64,000 nt of DNA, taken from positions 1-64,000 of the forward strand of contig JABVXV010000017.1 of NCBI GenBank assembly GCA_013365325.1, read 5' to 3'. The DNA comes from Dipetalonema caudispina. Lineage: Eukaryota > Nematoda > Chromadorea > Rhabditida > Onchocercidae. How positions within the stretch are numbered: position 1 is the first letter of the stretch; every line of letters begins with the position of its first letter. A program made the position numbers and the translations under genes. Shown one piece after another: positions 1-13,388 of this stretch. Under the pieces are notes generated by a model. It had not been told where the DNA came from. It did no database searches and worked only from the letters and a program-made list of their open reading frames with translations.

Positions 1-84
<84 letters not shown>

Positions 85-121
85 TATTATTATTATTATT
101 GTTATTATTATTATTATTATT
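1..121. repeat. ATT trinucleotide microsatellite
   Basis: About 40 uninterrupted-to-imperfect ATT units fill the left edge of the window, with single-base interruptions near 80 (C) and 101 (G). The array probably continues beyond the window. No coding role is visible. Confidence 0.95.
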
Positions 122-1538
122 TTAGCAAGTTTGTAATTAAAAGACGGCAAACTTTCAGCTGAATATAAATGAATTTTATGCTGATAAAATCACAAAATTA
201 ATTCCTTGCACGTTTGGCTCAAAAAAAAGGATTGCTGTATCGGTGAAACAGAAAAATACATTTACTCCTTTCGAAAAATTCGCAAACTGAGAACTAATTA
301 TCCCCCAAACAATCTAAGATTGAGATTATTCTAAACATAGTTTCGTTATTCCAGTCATCAAGTAAATTTTATTATCTAGTAAAAGGTACATATATCAATG
401 CACACCTCAATAGTTGCTTTGTAAGCAGAAAACCAGCCGTCCTTTCCAGAAAGTTATAAATTATTGGGCATACTACCCTTTTCCGGTAAGGTTGCCGGAC
501 TGTTAAACTGACCATCATATATATTTTGAATTTCTGAACGGTATAGGAAATGGATTAAATTTTGGAAGGTGCTGAAATGAGCATTTGAAGATGTATGCAA
601 TATCTAGAAAATATTACAGATAATCATACAAATTTCTTGTCAATCTGTTTTCTGAAATCCTAAAATATTTTAAATTCTTCCCACTACCTTTATCGCTTAT
701 TATTTTTACTTATTGTTTCATATTTCTATAAACTGTCTACCTCAATATTTGTAAATCAGTTTTTTGTGTTATTTCGTTTTTGTAGTAAATGATAATATCA
801 ATACTTTTTTTACATTCGTAAGCCAAAATTTGTTTCCAACTAATTTTCGGTTTTTGTTTTAATTCAATTTATTAATCCTTCCGTCACTTCCTTAAAAAAG
901 TCTTTCATTTTTTCGCCTGTAATTCTTAAACTCTACGCCTTACTGATTTGTTGATTGGCCACAGATTGCTGTTCTCACTTAAAATTATTGTTATCATACT
1001 TTTTAGTACATTATCACAGGTACTATCACCGTTATCATTGCTATAAAATACATTCATGTTAGCTGTTCGAATGATAACAGTTCACTTTAAGTAACACAAT
1101 ACATCTATTTGGCTCGTAGTATTTTTAGTAGAAATGCGTCATCATCTTATATCGAAGCCATATTTGATTATATCGGTCAATTAATTTATCTAAAAGCGTA
1201 AACTGAAGATGCCAGTAGTGGTTGTAGCCATGGAGATCGACTTCATATCTAACAAATTATCAATTAGATGCTAAAATGTGCCAATGTCCTTTATGTCGTT
1301 TATATTTAGTTTTCACCCATATTCAACATACAGAGAAAATTCCAACTTCTTTTCTTTGATTTTTTTTAGGAAATTGAAACAGTCTTAATTTTGAGTTGCA
1401 TTTTCTATAATTGTATTCGAATTAATCCATTCCGACAAATGTGTTTCTTCTGAAAACGTCGTTTTCTTTGCCAGAAAATTTAAAGATTTGACGAAAACTT
1501 GAAAAGCAATTAAATACTGTAATTCCGTGATAGGTACA
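122..1538. other. Non-coding upstream region of the phosphodiesterase gene
   Basis: AT-rich sequence with no open frame that matches a family I know and no convincing exon. It presumably carries the promoter of the gene starting at 1539. PDE1 genes often have alternative upstream first exons, so a distal 5' exon could lie here, but I cannot see one. Confidence 0.4.
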
Positions 1539-4500
1539 ATGCTTGGCAATTCCCATGGATCTTATAATCACGCAATACGAAAACATGCATGCAGGTGAGT
1601 AAAGCATATCGTTTAACTAAGTCTTAAATTTTCTTTTTTAAAATTCAATTTTTTTATTTTGGAGACATTTTTTAACTATACACCGAAATTTATTATTGTA
1701 TTTCTACAAGTTATTTGAAAAATATTTAAATAAATAGCATTGCAGGATACGATATGTATTACATCAACTTAATAGCGGTCAACTTTCGATGGATGATCTC
1801 AAGAAGAATCTCGAATATGCGGCTTTGCTCTTGGAAACTGAGTATATGGATGAAACCAGGTAGACGATCCATAGACTTGATGATAATGTATTTGTACAGT
1901 GGAATTGTAAGATGACCTTAAATTTTGATATTTCGGTACTTATTTAAAGGGATAAGGCATCGGAAGGTAATCATTATAGTACCATTGTCAGACCGCATAG
2001 TGGGAGCTGTGTTTAGTACTGCAAGTTTAAACTTTAAATCACCTGATTGGTACAGTCATTTGAATTCATGATGGTTTCGGAAAGTTAGTTCCATTACTCT
2101 TAATAATGCTAAGCACTTTAATCAGCTTGAAAATCGGATCTTTCCGGTTTGAGAATTGTAACGATTGGTTAACAATAAAGCGTAGCAAAGCAAATCCTTG
2201 GAAGTTTCAAGTAAGTCGAAACAAAAGTGATGAAGACTCAGATTGAGAAGCTTTTATCATGGAATGATTGCGGGAGTGATGTATATTTAGAGTTCTGAAA
2301 TCAAGAAAGTGTCTCTCGAATTTCGAAAATTTGAAACTCTTCAAAGTTATATGACTGCTTTAATTTGACATTGTGATTAGATGATTTGACTGGGGTTGTT
2401 TGCACAATTCTTATTTATATATTTTTGAGTATTCAGTTTGATGCGATTAAAAGATAGAAGCTGGTTAAGTTAAAATACATGCACTTCAATTACCTAGTTT
2501 ACAGGCGCATCTGTGATGAGGAGGATGATTTGGCGGATCTTAAACCGGAAGCAATCTCCGATGAAGTGCGTAAATGGCTTGCAGCAACATTCACAAAGCA
2601 ATCGATACCTTCAAAACGTGAAAAACCGAAACTTAAATCGGTAGCTAATGCCATCCTCACAGGAATTTTCTTCGACAAGTAAGCATTTCTCCTTCAAAAT
2701 ATCATTGGAGGGAATGCAATTCAGTGATGTTCATTATTTTCAGAATGTTTCGGAAGTCACAAGTACTGCTTCTTTCAACACCACCAGAAATTGCTGCATT
2801 GATGAAGGTTTTTTGAATTTATTTCCGTTTTCAAAAATTTAAAAAACAAGAACATTCTCTAATTCCGGCTATTAAATACTTCTCAATTATACTAATGATG
2901 AATGAACTAAAATCAAGAGAAGTGACAAAAGAAAGTGTTGGGGCAGTTATGAACAATAAATTTCTTTAATGCTATTTTTTTAATATTATAATTTATGCTA
3001 TTTTCGAATTGCTACTTTCAAATGAAGAAAATTGCAATGAATTTGCCAAATTATTGTCAACATGTCAAGAAAATTTGCACTGAGATAGAGATGCTTCGAT
3101 ATTTTTATCAAAATTTGTGAGAAATTATAAAATGTTTTGAAGTAGAAGTCAAGTAATTAGAAGAAAACTGCAGAATCTGAATAGTTGGTCATTTGACTGT
3201 TTCCGATTGCACGAGGTATCAGAAGGTCATGCGTTGAAGTATGTTGGCCTGGAACTTTTCAGCCGGTATCGTTTCTTTGATCGTTACAAGGTTTCTATTT
3301 CAACTTCAACATGACTATGAATTAAAATGAAAAACTTAAAAGAAGTTTATTATTATATTTCAATATATATGAAAAGGTATCGATACATTGATTTTGTAAT
3401 GATACTTCTCATATTTCAGATCCCAGTGCAAACCCTTGAAAATTACATTGCCGCCTTGGAAGCAGGATACAGTAAACACAACAATCCGTATCACAATATC
3501 ATCCATGCTGCTGATGTGACAGCTTCTTCACATTTCATGCTGTCACAGACTGGCTTTTCTGTATGTTTTTTATTTCTGGTACCATTCAAGATTTGATGGT
3601 TTTGAACCTGTATGGTCTATGGTACTTAACCATTTTACAACTAACGATAAATATTGTTGTTGTATCATATTTAATATCATTGAGGTAACTTGCAGACAAG
3701 CTTATCAGATCTAGACATGTTGGCAATTATATTTGGTGCCATGATACATGATTATCAGCATACAGGCCATACAAACAACTTTCATATACAGGCCGGGTAG
3801 TTTTCTATTTCTATTTCATTCTCTGTTTAAATATTTTGAAGTTTTGCTGGCATTGATGATTTTTTCGACATCCCAAATGTCAACTCATCCTTTAAATATG
3901 CATAGCTTATATAATCAATCTTTGATCTTTTAAACTTTTCTATGATAATAATACTACTTTTAAATTGGATATTTCCTGAAGACGAAGTTGCAAAAGCTGA
4001 AACAAAAAAGATAACTTTTTTGGGAGTTTTCAATTTCTCATCAGAAGGTTGAAAATCCGTTCTTTCATAAGTAAGGATATGGCACAAAGAGCAGTGCTGG
4101 AAGGATTTGAAATGTATGAATCCAGAAGTAAAACTTGTGAAAGAGTCAGTTTAGTTGCCTTCAGAATCAGGTTTGACCAGAGGACTGCAAAACTTCAGCT
4201 TCTCAACTTTTCTGCAAAAGCTGAGGGTTCGTTATCAGTCAGTCGTTACTAATGCCTGAAGTTCCATTAAATTATCAATGAGGCATATTGTTCATATTTA
4301 TTACTGAAAGTTTAATTAATGATTCTTTTAAAAGAAAGATGTAATTGAGCTAATGATCTTCAAGGTCATATTATGCATTGCTATACAATGATCGAAATGT
4401 TCTGGAAAATCATCATGTCAGCGCATCCTTTCGCTTGCTGAAAGAAGACAATAAAAATATCATGAAAAGATTAACCAGAGATGAATTCAGGTAATCTTTT

Positions 4501-6168
4501 TATGATCGTCCACTTTTCACAAATTATGCTCATCTCCTCCCAAATCCAAAAGTGATTATTATTTATGAAATTCCATTCTGCTTGAAATTTTCCAGAGAGC
4601 TACGCAATTTGTTGATCGAAATTGTACTCGCAACAGATATGTCAAGTCATTTCGCACAAATTAAAACCATGAAGTCTATGTTATTATCACCTGAGGGGTG
4701 AGGAAAATTCATTTACATCAAACCAGATAGTCAGATATTGTCCCAAATTTCACGCCAAACCTAAACTATTCAGGTTTTTGATAGGATTCAAGATTTGACA
4801 TGGATCATTATGTTGGAACCTGAAATGATTCAGAAAGTAATACCGTAAAAGTTTATCTAAAATTAAATCTCTTTTTTAGTATTGATAAAACTAAAGCTGT
4901 TTGCTTCATTGTACATGCTTGTGATATATCACATGCCTCAAAACCATGGCAATTGCATTCCCGATGGACTGAAGGTGTTCTCGAAGAATTTTTCCGCCAG
5001 GGTGATCTCGAAGCTAGCATGGGTTTACCGTATTCACCTCTTTGTGATAGAAATACTGTGCATGTTGCTGATTCACAAATTGGTTAATATTTTTAAAATT
5101 TATGTAATTTATCTGTCAAGAAGCAAAAAAAAAGAAAGAAAAAACAAACAAAATTAATAAAAGAAAAATACGGAATATTACAAAACATTTCTCTCTTATT
5201 TTTAAAAGCCCTTGAGAGTAAGTATTTGGTGCATCAAAGCCTATGATAATAAGAAATGAGCATTGTGAAAATGAAAAACAAAAATCTTTGCTTTCCATCT
5301 AGTCATCGAGCAATTCTATAATCTTTAATTAATGCTTTTGAGAAATTTCACTATCAAAAAATTACTTTATACAAAGCATTTATCAAATATTACATTTGGT
5401 AAAATATTTGAAAATTTCTAATTTCGATTTTTTTTCTTAATTGGCAGGATTTATTGATTTTATTGTTGAACCAACAATGATTCTTTGTGAGGAGGTGTTG
5501 ACAAAAATAATTGAACCACTGGTATCGCTACGATCATCAGATACTTTTCCATCGTCCGAGAATTCCGATTCACCATTACCAAATATCGATACTACTCAGG
5601 AATCAGAAACGTTTATTCTTTCTTGTGCAAGATAAAATTCATTAAAGAAGTTTAAATAGTATCACTGTAAAAATTTTAAGAAAGACTTACATCAAATACA
5701 ATGGCTAACATTAATAGCTGTTAGGTTAAGTAAAACCGAACTTTTGACAAGCTGTTTTCACAGGTTTTTCTTCAGAATTCAATGCATGACAAAATTTATC
5801 TAATCATTCTTCTACTTCTCCAAATATTTGAGTTTTAATGGAATTGAAATGAACTATTCCTCAATTTCATTCCTATTTTATGTAAAAAGACTAGTATTTT
5901 TTCGATTTCTTCCAGAGAAAATTTAAGCAATAATGAAACAAACAGTTCATTTCGCTTTTTACCTTTAAATGAAGATGGAAAGTTGGAAATACCAACTCCA
6001 TGGATGGCATTCATAAATGAAAACAGGGATCGATGGAGACAACAAGCTGCTAAAGGTCAGCATATTTTTCTTTTCAGTTGTAAACATTGGCGTAAGTATA
6101 TGCTGGATGATATGATGGATCGTCGCAATAACCTTTATATTTCAGAAGAGGAAGAGAAAGAAAAGTAG
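1539..6168 (+). CDS. pde-1: PDE1-type calcium/calmodulin-dependent 3',5'-cyclic nucleotide phosphodiesterase
   Basis: Hydrolyses cAMP/cGMP in the cytosol; PDE1 enzymes are activated by Ca2+/calmodulin. Thirteen exons: 1539-1594, 1746-1859, 2505-2678, 2744-2807, 3174-3290, 3420-3560, 3696-3796, 4365-4490, 4596-4697, 4880-5082, 5448-5610, 5916-6055, 6146-6168, giving 507 residues (vertebrate PDE1 about 535). The N-terminal PDE1 segment (residues about 17-60, around SMDDLKKNLEYAALLLE) is diagnostic of the family. The HD catalytic domain shows YHNIIHAADV (general acid H200, metal ligand H204), HDYQHTG (H240, D241), NDRNVLENHHVS, and D347 in HACDISH. The first ATG follows an AG acceptor at 1532-1533, suggesting trans-splicing, and an in-frame stop lies at 1500-1502. 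The donor at 5610 (AC|GTTTAT) is weak; without that splice the frame stops at 5635. The last intron (6056-6145) is 90 nt with no stop and may be optional. The calmodulin site itself is inferred. Confidence 0.93.
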
Positions 6169-7326
6169 CAAAGTGATAAAATTCGCAGAGGAAATCGCGC
6201 AAATGTCGTATTTGTACGTTAATCCCAACATTTCAAATATTATTTTGAATGAGTGTTGAATGATTTGCAGAAATGTCATCTTGGCCATGGCGACACTTTT
6301 CATTTTCCAATAATTACTTTTTGATTTCTGAGCAACTAACTGCAATGTATACGAATAGCTAGAAAAAAAAAGCCTAGTTGTAAATTATGCTGCAATATTT
6401 TTTGTTAAGCGTATATGTAAATTAGTATAAAGAGTCAAATTAGCGCGAATGAAATCGAAAGTTGAAATTTATTAGAACAAATATTTTCTGATTCATTCGA
6501 TTAATAAGGGCGCAATTGGTTTATTGCTAAAATAATGACTACAGTACGAAAAGACATAGTGATCCTAAAATACAAGAACAGAATCAATTAAAATATTACA
6601 ATATTATTGTCAGTAATCGTTTGTGTTGTTATAAATTAATAAGTAGCATCTATAAAAGGCATATTCATTGTGATTGCTATCGAACGGAGCAACGAAACAT
6701 GTTGAAATGATGAAGCACTGCTTGGAAATAAAATGCATTAGGCAGCGATCGGCAACCGATCGGGCTGATACAATTTTGCATGAAATAATGTTGATCGTAC
6801 TACATTGAATATATCAAGTGAAGCAAATGAAAAATAGTAGCAAGAAGTTACTATTTTGAGTAATGAAGTTGGAATAATTGCATAAATATTTTTCATTAGC
6901 CAAAGCACTTGTGTCACAAAGGGAATAGAAGTTATTCAAGGTTATCAAGCCTATAAGGCTGAACATATGCATACATATAACATCAATGTGATGATGTCTG
7001 AGTAGTCTAATACTCTGAAATTTTATTTACTACCTAATACTAAGTCTCATTCTATCTCAATTTTCTTTCCTTTTTCGGATCAAATTTCAATTTGATTCAA
7101 ATTTGAATGATTTTTTTCTTTTTTTTTTTTTTTTTTGAATAGCTAGTAAATTGTTACATAATAATAAGTTTGCTGAAAAATGGTAGTGCGGTCATGTAGC
7201 ACTAATCAAGGATTTATTGACATCCTTCCGCGGAAACATTTCCAACAGCCAGTGCAGTTGTAGCAGAGTGGATAGTAGCGAGTCAAGCCTAATCAAGCCA
7301 ATCCTATTTAGCTAAGCATACGCGCA

Positions 7327-7500
7327 TATAAAACAACTCTGGCTTATTCCGCTTTTAGCAGTTTTCTCTCGAGTCAGTTTCTTGCTTTTTTCAACGCCTC
7401 TTATTTTCCATTCCTTAAATTGTCCACGTGAATTCATCGTGTCATTCAGCTCGTTCGATGCTGAAACAGGAACGGAAATGGAAGAAAAATGTGGGAAAGG
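7327..7500 (+). promoter_or_regulatory. Candidate TATA promoter with a short orphan 5' exon
   Basis: A clean TATAAAA box at 7327-7333 follows a GC-richer stretch, and an initiator-like TCAGT lies at 7374-7378. The first downstream ATG (7458) opens a short basic reading frame (MLKQERKWKKNVGK) ending at a plausible donor AAAG|GTTCGT near 7499. It could be a distal 5' exon of DUSP-a, a small non-coding transcript, or chance. Only the motif match is seen; activity is inferred. Confidence 0.25.
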
Positions 7501-7807
7501 TTCGTGATCACAATCTTTTAATTTTCCTTCGATCTATCATCAAATGATTGCCTTTAACCTTTAACACGACTATCATTTATGCAAATCTCCAGATCATTGG
7601 TCCATTTATCTGTTCGGCTTTTTCAAAAATCAAAAAATGATGATAGTTTTGCTAGTTTTGTCAAAGAAAGATTTCAAATTCTATATCAATGGTGTAAATT
7701 ATATTTAGAAAAAAATGTATGATTTATATCTTTATAAATTATACTTTTGAATATAAATTTATTTAAAAAATCATGGATTATATTTATAATTACATTTAAA
7801 TTAATTT

Positions 7808-7877
7808 TTTTTTCATATGTATGGCCTGAAGCACGATTTTCATATTTTTTCATATGTACGGCCTGAAGCACGATCTT
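7808..7877. repeat. 37-bp tandem duplication, two copies
   Basis: The block beginning CATATGTA(T/C)GGCCTGAAG starts at 7814 and again at 7851, with a preceding T-run in both copies. The copies differ at two positions. No function is visible. Confidence 0.85.
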
Positions 7878-8341
7878 GAACTTTTACGTTGTGCTTGAAA
7901 AACCAAACTTGAAAAATCAAATGGTCATAGCAGATGGTTATTAATTAGCCAAGTTACGATTTGTAATCTTGTTGTATCAAAATACTTTGGGAAATGAAGT
8001 ATTTGAGTGGATGATTTTAAATTTGGAATATGCGTTTAATTTTTTTCCCAGTATATCGACCCTTGTTCTTATTTTTCAAAGTCTTAGCTGAAGTAATTTA
8101 CAAAGAAAGAAAAAACTGACTGGTTAGAGGTAATTAGAGGAAGTACATATTAAATTATATGAGAAACGATTTAATTATTAATTGTAATGTAATGCTATCT
8201 AAAAATTTCTTATTCATTAATGATATAAATAATATTTGCCACAAAGTTATCGTGAAATATTTATTGTAGCATTTTCTTTCAACAATAATTTCCCATGTAA
8301 AACTTTGCCATAAACTATTTTGCTCCTTTCTCATGCCCTTT

Positions 8342-8359
8342 TCTCTCTCTCTCTCTCTC
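8342..8359. repeat. CT dinucleotide run
   Basis: Nine CT (TC) units in intergenic DNA. Confidence 0.9.
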
Positions 8360-11029
8360 GATATCATTTGATCTTGAAATTCTCGACATATTTTTACAGC
8401 TTATATTTTTATTTATTGCAGTTCATGCTACAGGAATTCATATTAGAAGAGATATTTTTGAGTTGATTATGTTTATTTGAAACTGTCGCTGTTGAATACA
8501 ACAACATTACAGTTGGAAGCCTTTCCATTTCATCCTCCTACAGGTAAAATTACCTGTGGATTAAATTATCTTATTATGATTAGCACAGCTCTGTCCTTTA
8601 AATAACTTATCTTTCACCAATTGCTTGAGGTCTTCGGGATTTCTGGCTCCTATCTTGAAAATTGAAATTATTTTAAGTCTCTGATGTTACCAAAAAATTC
8701 ATCAATAAAAAGTGAAATTTTTGCTTGATTCATCAAAAATGAAATCTGGCAGAATTGGAAAAATATGGAAATGTCTCTTTTTTTTTTAAATAATATTTTC
8801 CTCTCATTCATAGCTGAATTTTGACAAAGAAATGCTTGAAGTCTCACAATTTTAAATTTGACAGTTTACTGCTATCAAAGACGCATCGGATATTTACTCT
8901 GCAATTCTTTGCATTTTGATATCCGGAACTGTTCTATATGTTTTATAACGTAGAATAAATTATTTTTATCACTATTGCATTAGAAAGAGCTTATTCTGGT
9001 TATCTCTCACGAGATCAAGTTTCATTTTATAGATCTTTCTGAGAGTAAGATTATACCTATCATTTTTTCAATCAAACTTCCCACCACATTCAAAATTGAA
9101 GAATCCCTTTGACCTCTCAAGCATGAAGAAAGAATTGCTTAGAGGAAGTATTGACAAAAAATTCCCAAATGTTTCCCGAAATTTCCCAAGATAAGCGATT
9201 AAGTTTTATAGAAATATTGCTTCCGGAATATACCTGAAAACAGTTTTGTAAAGAATTTGAGATTTTCATTTTGGAGTTATCGTCGTACTGTTCTAATTGA
9301 TCACCAACCTGTTTGGAGTAAACAAACAAGTCCTTTTTCTTGTAGATGTTTAAACAGGGCAAAAAGCTTGACTAATGTGCATGCTTGTAAAGCCGTAGCT
9401 AATAAATAATTCAATGATAATAAAAACATTCCGGAAATTATGTGAGAATCCTCAGTCTACTATGTTTGGGAATTGCTGCTACTTTTTGATCACAATACAC
9501 TCATACATTTCCTATCATGTGCATTATTCTAACCGGTTTTAAATAACATTCAATCCATTCTTGTATTTTTAATACTTTTCAGAGCCTGTCAACTATCCTT
9601 TTTCATTTCTTGTTCAGTTTTTCATTTTGAAACTTTAAAATTTTTTTGTTAAAGTTATAATGGCAATTGATTGAAAGGCTTTGTTGGTAGTGTATCATTA
9701 AATCAAAAGTAGGGAAGGTTCGATTTTTGTATCTCTTCGAGATTTCATAAATAAGAAGGTTGATAATATCGTTGATTATTCTGTCTGTGATCAAGAATAA
9801 TCTATTTGTAATTTAGTTCGTATTGTTGACCTTTTCACAAAAACATAAATGTTGAAGATTCATTCTACTTGGCAATATTAACAATAGATTTTCTGCTTGT
9901 TGGACTTATTCTGTTTTGGAAATCATATATCAATTAAATTTTGATTGTTTCAGTTAGGTGAGGGTCAAGGAGCACTGTGTGTTCGTCATTAAAAATGAGC
10001 AATTTGTCGACTCAATAATTTTTAGGCTAATATATTAATTAACTTATTTCTTGAATATTTAATATAAAACAGATAAATACATCAAAATTAAGCATTCATC
10101 TTATTCTAATAAATTTTTTCTCGTTCAGTCCTTTATGAAACTTCAAAATTTCTATCAAGTGAATGTTCAAAATGCATGCAAAAAATCGAAATTATGGTGA
10201 CTGTTAAAAATAAATAAGTAATCAAAAATCGATTTGCTCATACTTTTTTTAGAATCATTTACCTTTTTCTCAATTAATTTCCATCTATGAACATTTCGGT
10301 GAACTGCCAACGAATTATTTTAGCAGATTAGTTTGTAACTTTAATTTTACAGTAGTTGTAACATGCAACTGCAATAGTTTTTGAAGTGTAATAAATATCT
10401 AAAATAAGCAGCAAGATATACCGAATCATCTAGAATGCGGTAGATCAAGTAAGTAGACCTGGTCATAGTGAACAGACATAGAAAACTAGTAATAAGTAAG
10501 AAATAATATGAAAAAAAAATCTTTTTTTTTTTTTTTCAATTCGGTAACCTGTAATATGACCTCGAAATACTAAAAGATAATAAAATATGGGAGAGATGAT
10601 ATCTTTGATATTTACAAATTACGTAAGAGATCACAACGCGATTATGCAAATATCATTTAATTTTGCTGCCTTCATAGAATTCCATCATGAGAGGGAGAAG
10701 GCAAGTTTTATATTTGAAGTATAGACAAAGTACGATTACGTCAAACATGAATTTACGACAAAATTTTACTCTGCATGAAGCATTTGCACTATGTTTTCCT
10801 CCTTACAGATGAGAAGAATACGTTTCTTACGGAAGGCTTTATTGCTTTATTGGAATTCAGAAGTATATATGTCATAATATAATGATACATTTAGATTCCA
10901 TACGCTTTGTTTAGTTAACATTTGGCTAATAGAAGCAACACGACTTTATTTCCACTAAGACGGAACGTCAAGTTGCAATTAGAAGTATATTCAGAGTATT
11001 TTAATATTAATAAACTTTTTATTAAGGTA

Positions 11030-13388
11030 ATGCAGACGGCGTCATATCAGGTCAATCCGGAATATGCCAGATTATCGCAAATAGTGCCCGGTCTTTTCAT
11101 ATGTGGCATCAGTGAATTAAATCGACATAATATTGAAAAGAATGGAATAACGATGATCGTTAATGCAACTAATGAAGTTAGTTATCCTTCCAGAAGTCTT
11201 TATGAACAATGTCATTAACACTTCTTAAGATATATTTTAAATTTCTTGGTTGATGAACGGTTGTTTCAAAATGGTGGCACAATTGTTAAACCGTTTCGCC
11301 TCGATTTGCTGTCCATTATTGAACGACCCTAATGTCGCTGACATATATGTTATAACTAATTTCAAAAATATTTTGCAACCTCTCTCTAATTTCTTTCTGA
11401 GTAAATAAATCCGTCTTTCCGAATGTTGATATAATATCAGATAATATTTGAATTTTCTTCATGAAAAACACTAATTGCATAATCATTAATCATTGAACTG
11501 ATCACTTCGCCCATCAAACGATAATTGCTTATTTAAACAATAAATCACAAGTTTTACATCAGTAGCCAATGTATGTAGGAAAAAAAAAGTTTTATACATT
11601 GAGTTGAAGATTCATTTTCAAAATTTTTGTGAGCGGGCAAAGTTTACAAAACTTTTTTCAATTCACAATTTTTATATCTGCAGGTTCCTAATTTGAAAAC
11701 TTTGGGCAATATCCCTCGTATAAAATTATGGATCGATGATACATCAGAAACGGATATTTATCCTCATTTCGATGCTATGAGTGACCAGGTTGAATTATTA
11801 TGTTCAAGTCTTTTTGATAATAAACGAAATTGCACTTCAAACTTTTAAATCTTAGTTCGTGTCAAATATGACTTTATTAACTTAATCCCTAGTAGTTAAA
11901 AGTTTTTTATTATCAGTGCTGGTGTGGAATTTCAACATGTCTAATCATATGAGCTTGGTGTATTACACGGAAGAAATGGGAATATGCGTGGTCACGTCAT
12001 TGTGACCCCGTCAAGTTCGTCTGAAAAATTTCTTTTAGCTTTCCTGCTTTTTCATATTGTCTTTAGCACCGAAGCTGAACATTGGGAAATAATTATATTA
12101 AGGGAAGTAGTAGAATTTATTTCCATTCATAACGATAATAGCGTCTTTTCCCGAATTGTTATCAATGTTATTTTTTTCGTCTTTGAGTATAAATTGAAAT
12201 TGACTTTATAAAATTCGCTTTTTAAGATATTTATCCATTAGTGAACGAAATTGCTTTAAATAAAGTACGAATAAGACTATTGTAGACATGCTTCGGGAAA
12301 AATATCTCATGCTGTAGACGCAACACTAATTCCTTGTCTTTTTTGGGGACAGCATTCAGCGTTAAGCGTCTTTCTCCTACTTTCATCCAAAATTGACTAT
12401 GAAAATACCGTCTAGAATATAAAGAATTATTTACGATGATTTTACTTGAGTAATAGGATAACTTAAAAAATATGCTCTTGGCAAGAACACAGCAATTTCT
12501 GTTGACATTGTCGTGTCGTCAACTTTGAAAAGTTTCATTCGATATATTGCTGATGCTGTTCCCGAACGATCTATCTCAGTAATAATATTTTATTATTGTT
12601 GAGAATTTTGTCTGTTTCGTTCATTCCAAAAAAATTTTAAAAGATGAGAAATTGCAGATAGAAGCAGTTATAGCAGGTGGTGGAGCGGTGTTAGTTCACT
12701 GCGTTGCGGGTGTGTCACGATCAGCCACAATTTGTCTCGCTTTTCTTACCAAATATCGATGTCGAACACTTCGTGATGCTTATTTTTTAATGCTTTCTAA
12801 GAGGCCTTTGGTCAGACCTAATATTGGCTTCTGGAGACAATTGATCCAGTTTGAACAAGTAAGTCGTTGATCGTTGACATTTGTAACTTTGTTCCCCCCA
12901 AAAGCTCATTAAGAAATCTTAAAAAAATTATATCTTGTAATATATTTAGATTAAAGTGTGGGAATGCGCTCGATAAAATGTCATGATAATTAACAATTTT
13001 CCACAATCAGATTTTCTACAGTTTCCTCAAATTTTTCCATGCAGGAATTTGAAACTGGCTAGAACAAGAAATTTATGAATGACTAAAAGATATGATGCAA
13101 AACTTTTAGGAAATTTAAATCGATTTTTCCAGTTTTAACTCTTTTTGGAAAATTTAATATAACATCAATTGTTACTTTTTTTATTAAGTGCATTTTTTAC
13201 AGGAAATCAAACATGCGCCATCTTCAGTAAGAATGGTGTATGACGAAGCTCAGGTCGATCATTTGTTACCTGATGTCTACCTGGATCAGGCAATTCAACC
13301 TATGCAACCTTTATGGATAACGCTTATAGTAGCCGGTGTTGTTCTGCTTTTCCTTAGTATGCTTTTCAATTTCTTAAATCGAAATTAA
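11030..13388 (+). CDS. DUSP-a: atypical dual-specificity protein phosphatase with predicted C-terminal membrane anchor
   Basis: Cysteine-dependent phosphatase expected to remove phosphate from Tyr and Ser/Thr of protein substrates. Four exons, all phase 0: 11030-11176, 11684-11788, 12658-12858, 13203-13388; 212 residues. The catalytic loop HCVAGVSR gives C99 and R105; the candidate general acid is D67/D68 in LWIDD. The fold resembles the small DUSP14/18/21 group, which lacks a MAP-kinase-binding domain. Unlike its two downstream paralogs, the last exon runs on into a hydrophobic stretch (residues about 188-209, around LIVAGVVLLFLSM) ending three residues later, the layout of a tail-anchored membrane protein. 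AATAAA at 13500-13505 fits a poly(A) signal. At the position where the paralogs splice (LPDVYLDQ, 13289) there is a GC donor, so a second isoform ending at 13851 is possible (see findings). The frame is open upstream to 10922 but has no other ATG. Confidence 0.9.

Larger units (their letters stand above)
6169..11029. other. 4.9-kb intergenic region
   Basis: Between the phosphodiesterase and the first phosphatase. A possible poly(A) signal (AATAAA) lies near 6725, far from the stop. It contains a TATA-type promoter candidate near 7327, a 37-bp tandem duplication near 7808-7877, a CT run at 8342-8359 and several poly-T tracts. No recognisable gene was found on either strand. Confidence 0.5.

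Noticed and set aside
4049..4252. 67-codon plus-strand frame inside a PDE1 intron
   Set aside because: The flanking PDE1 exons (ending 3796, starting 4365) join in phase and match the family without it; including it would insert a non-homologous block into the catalytic domain.
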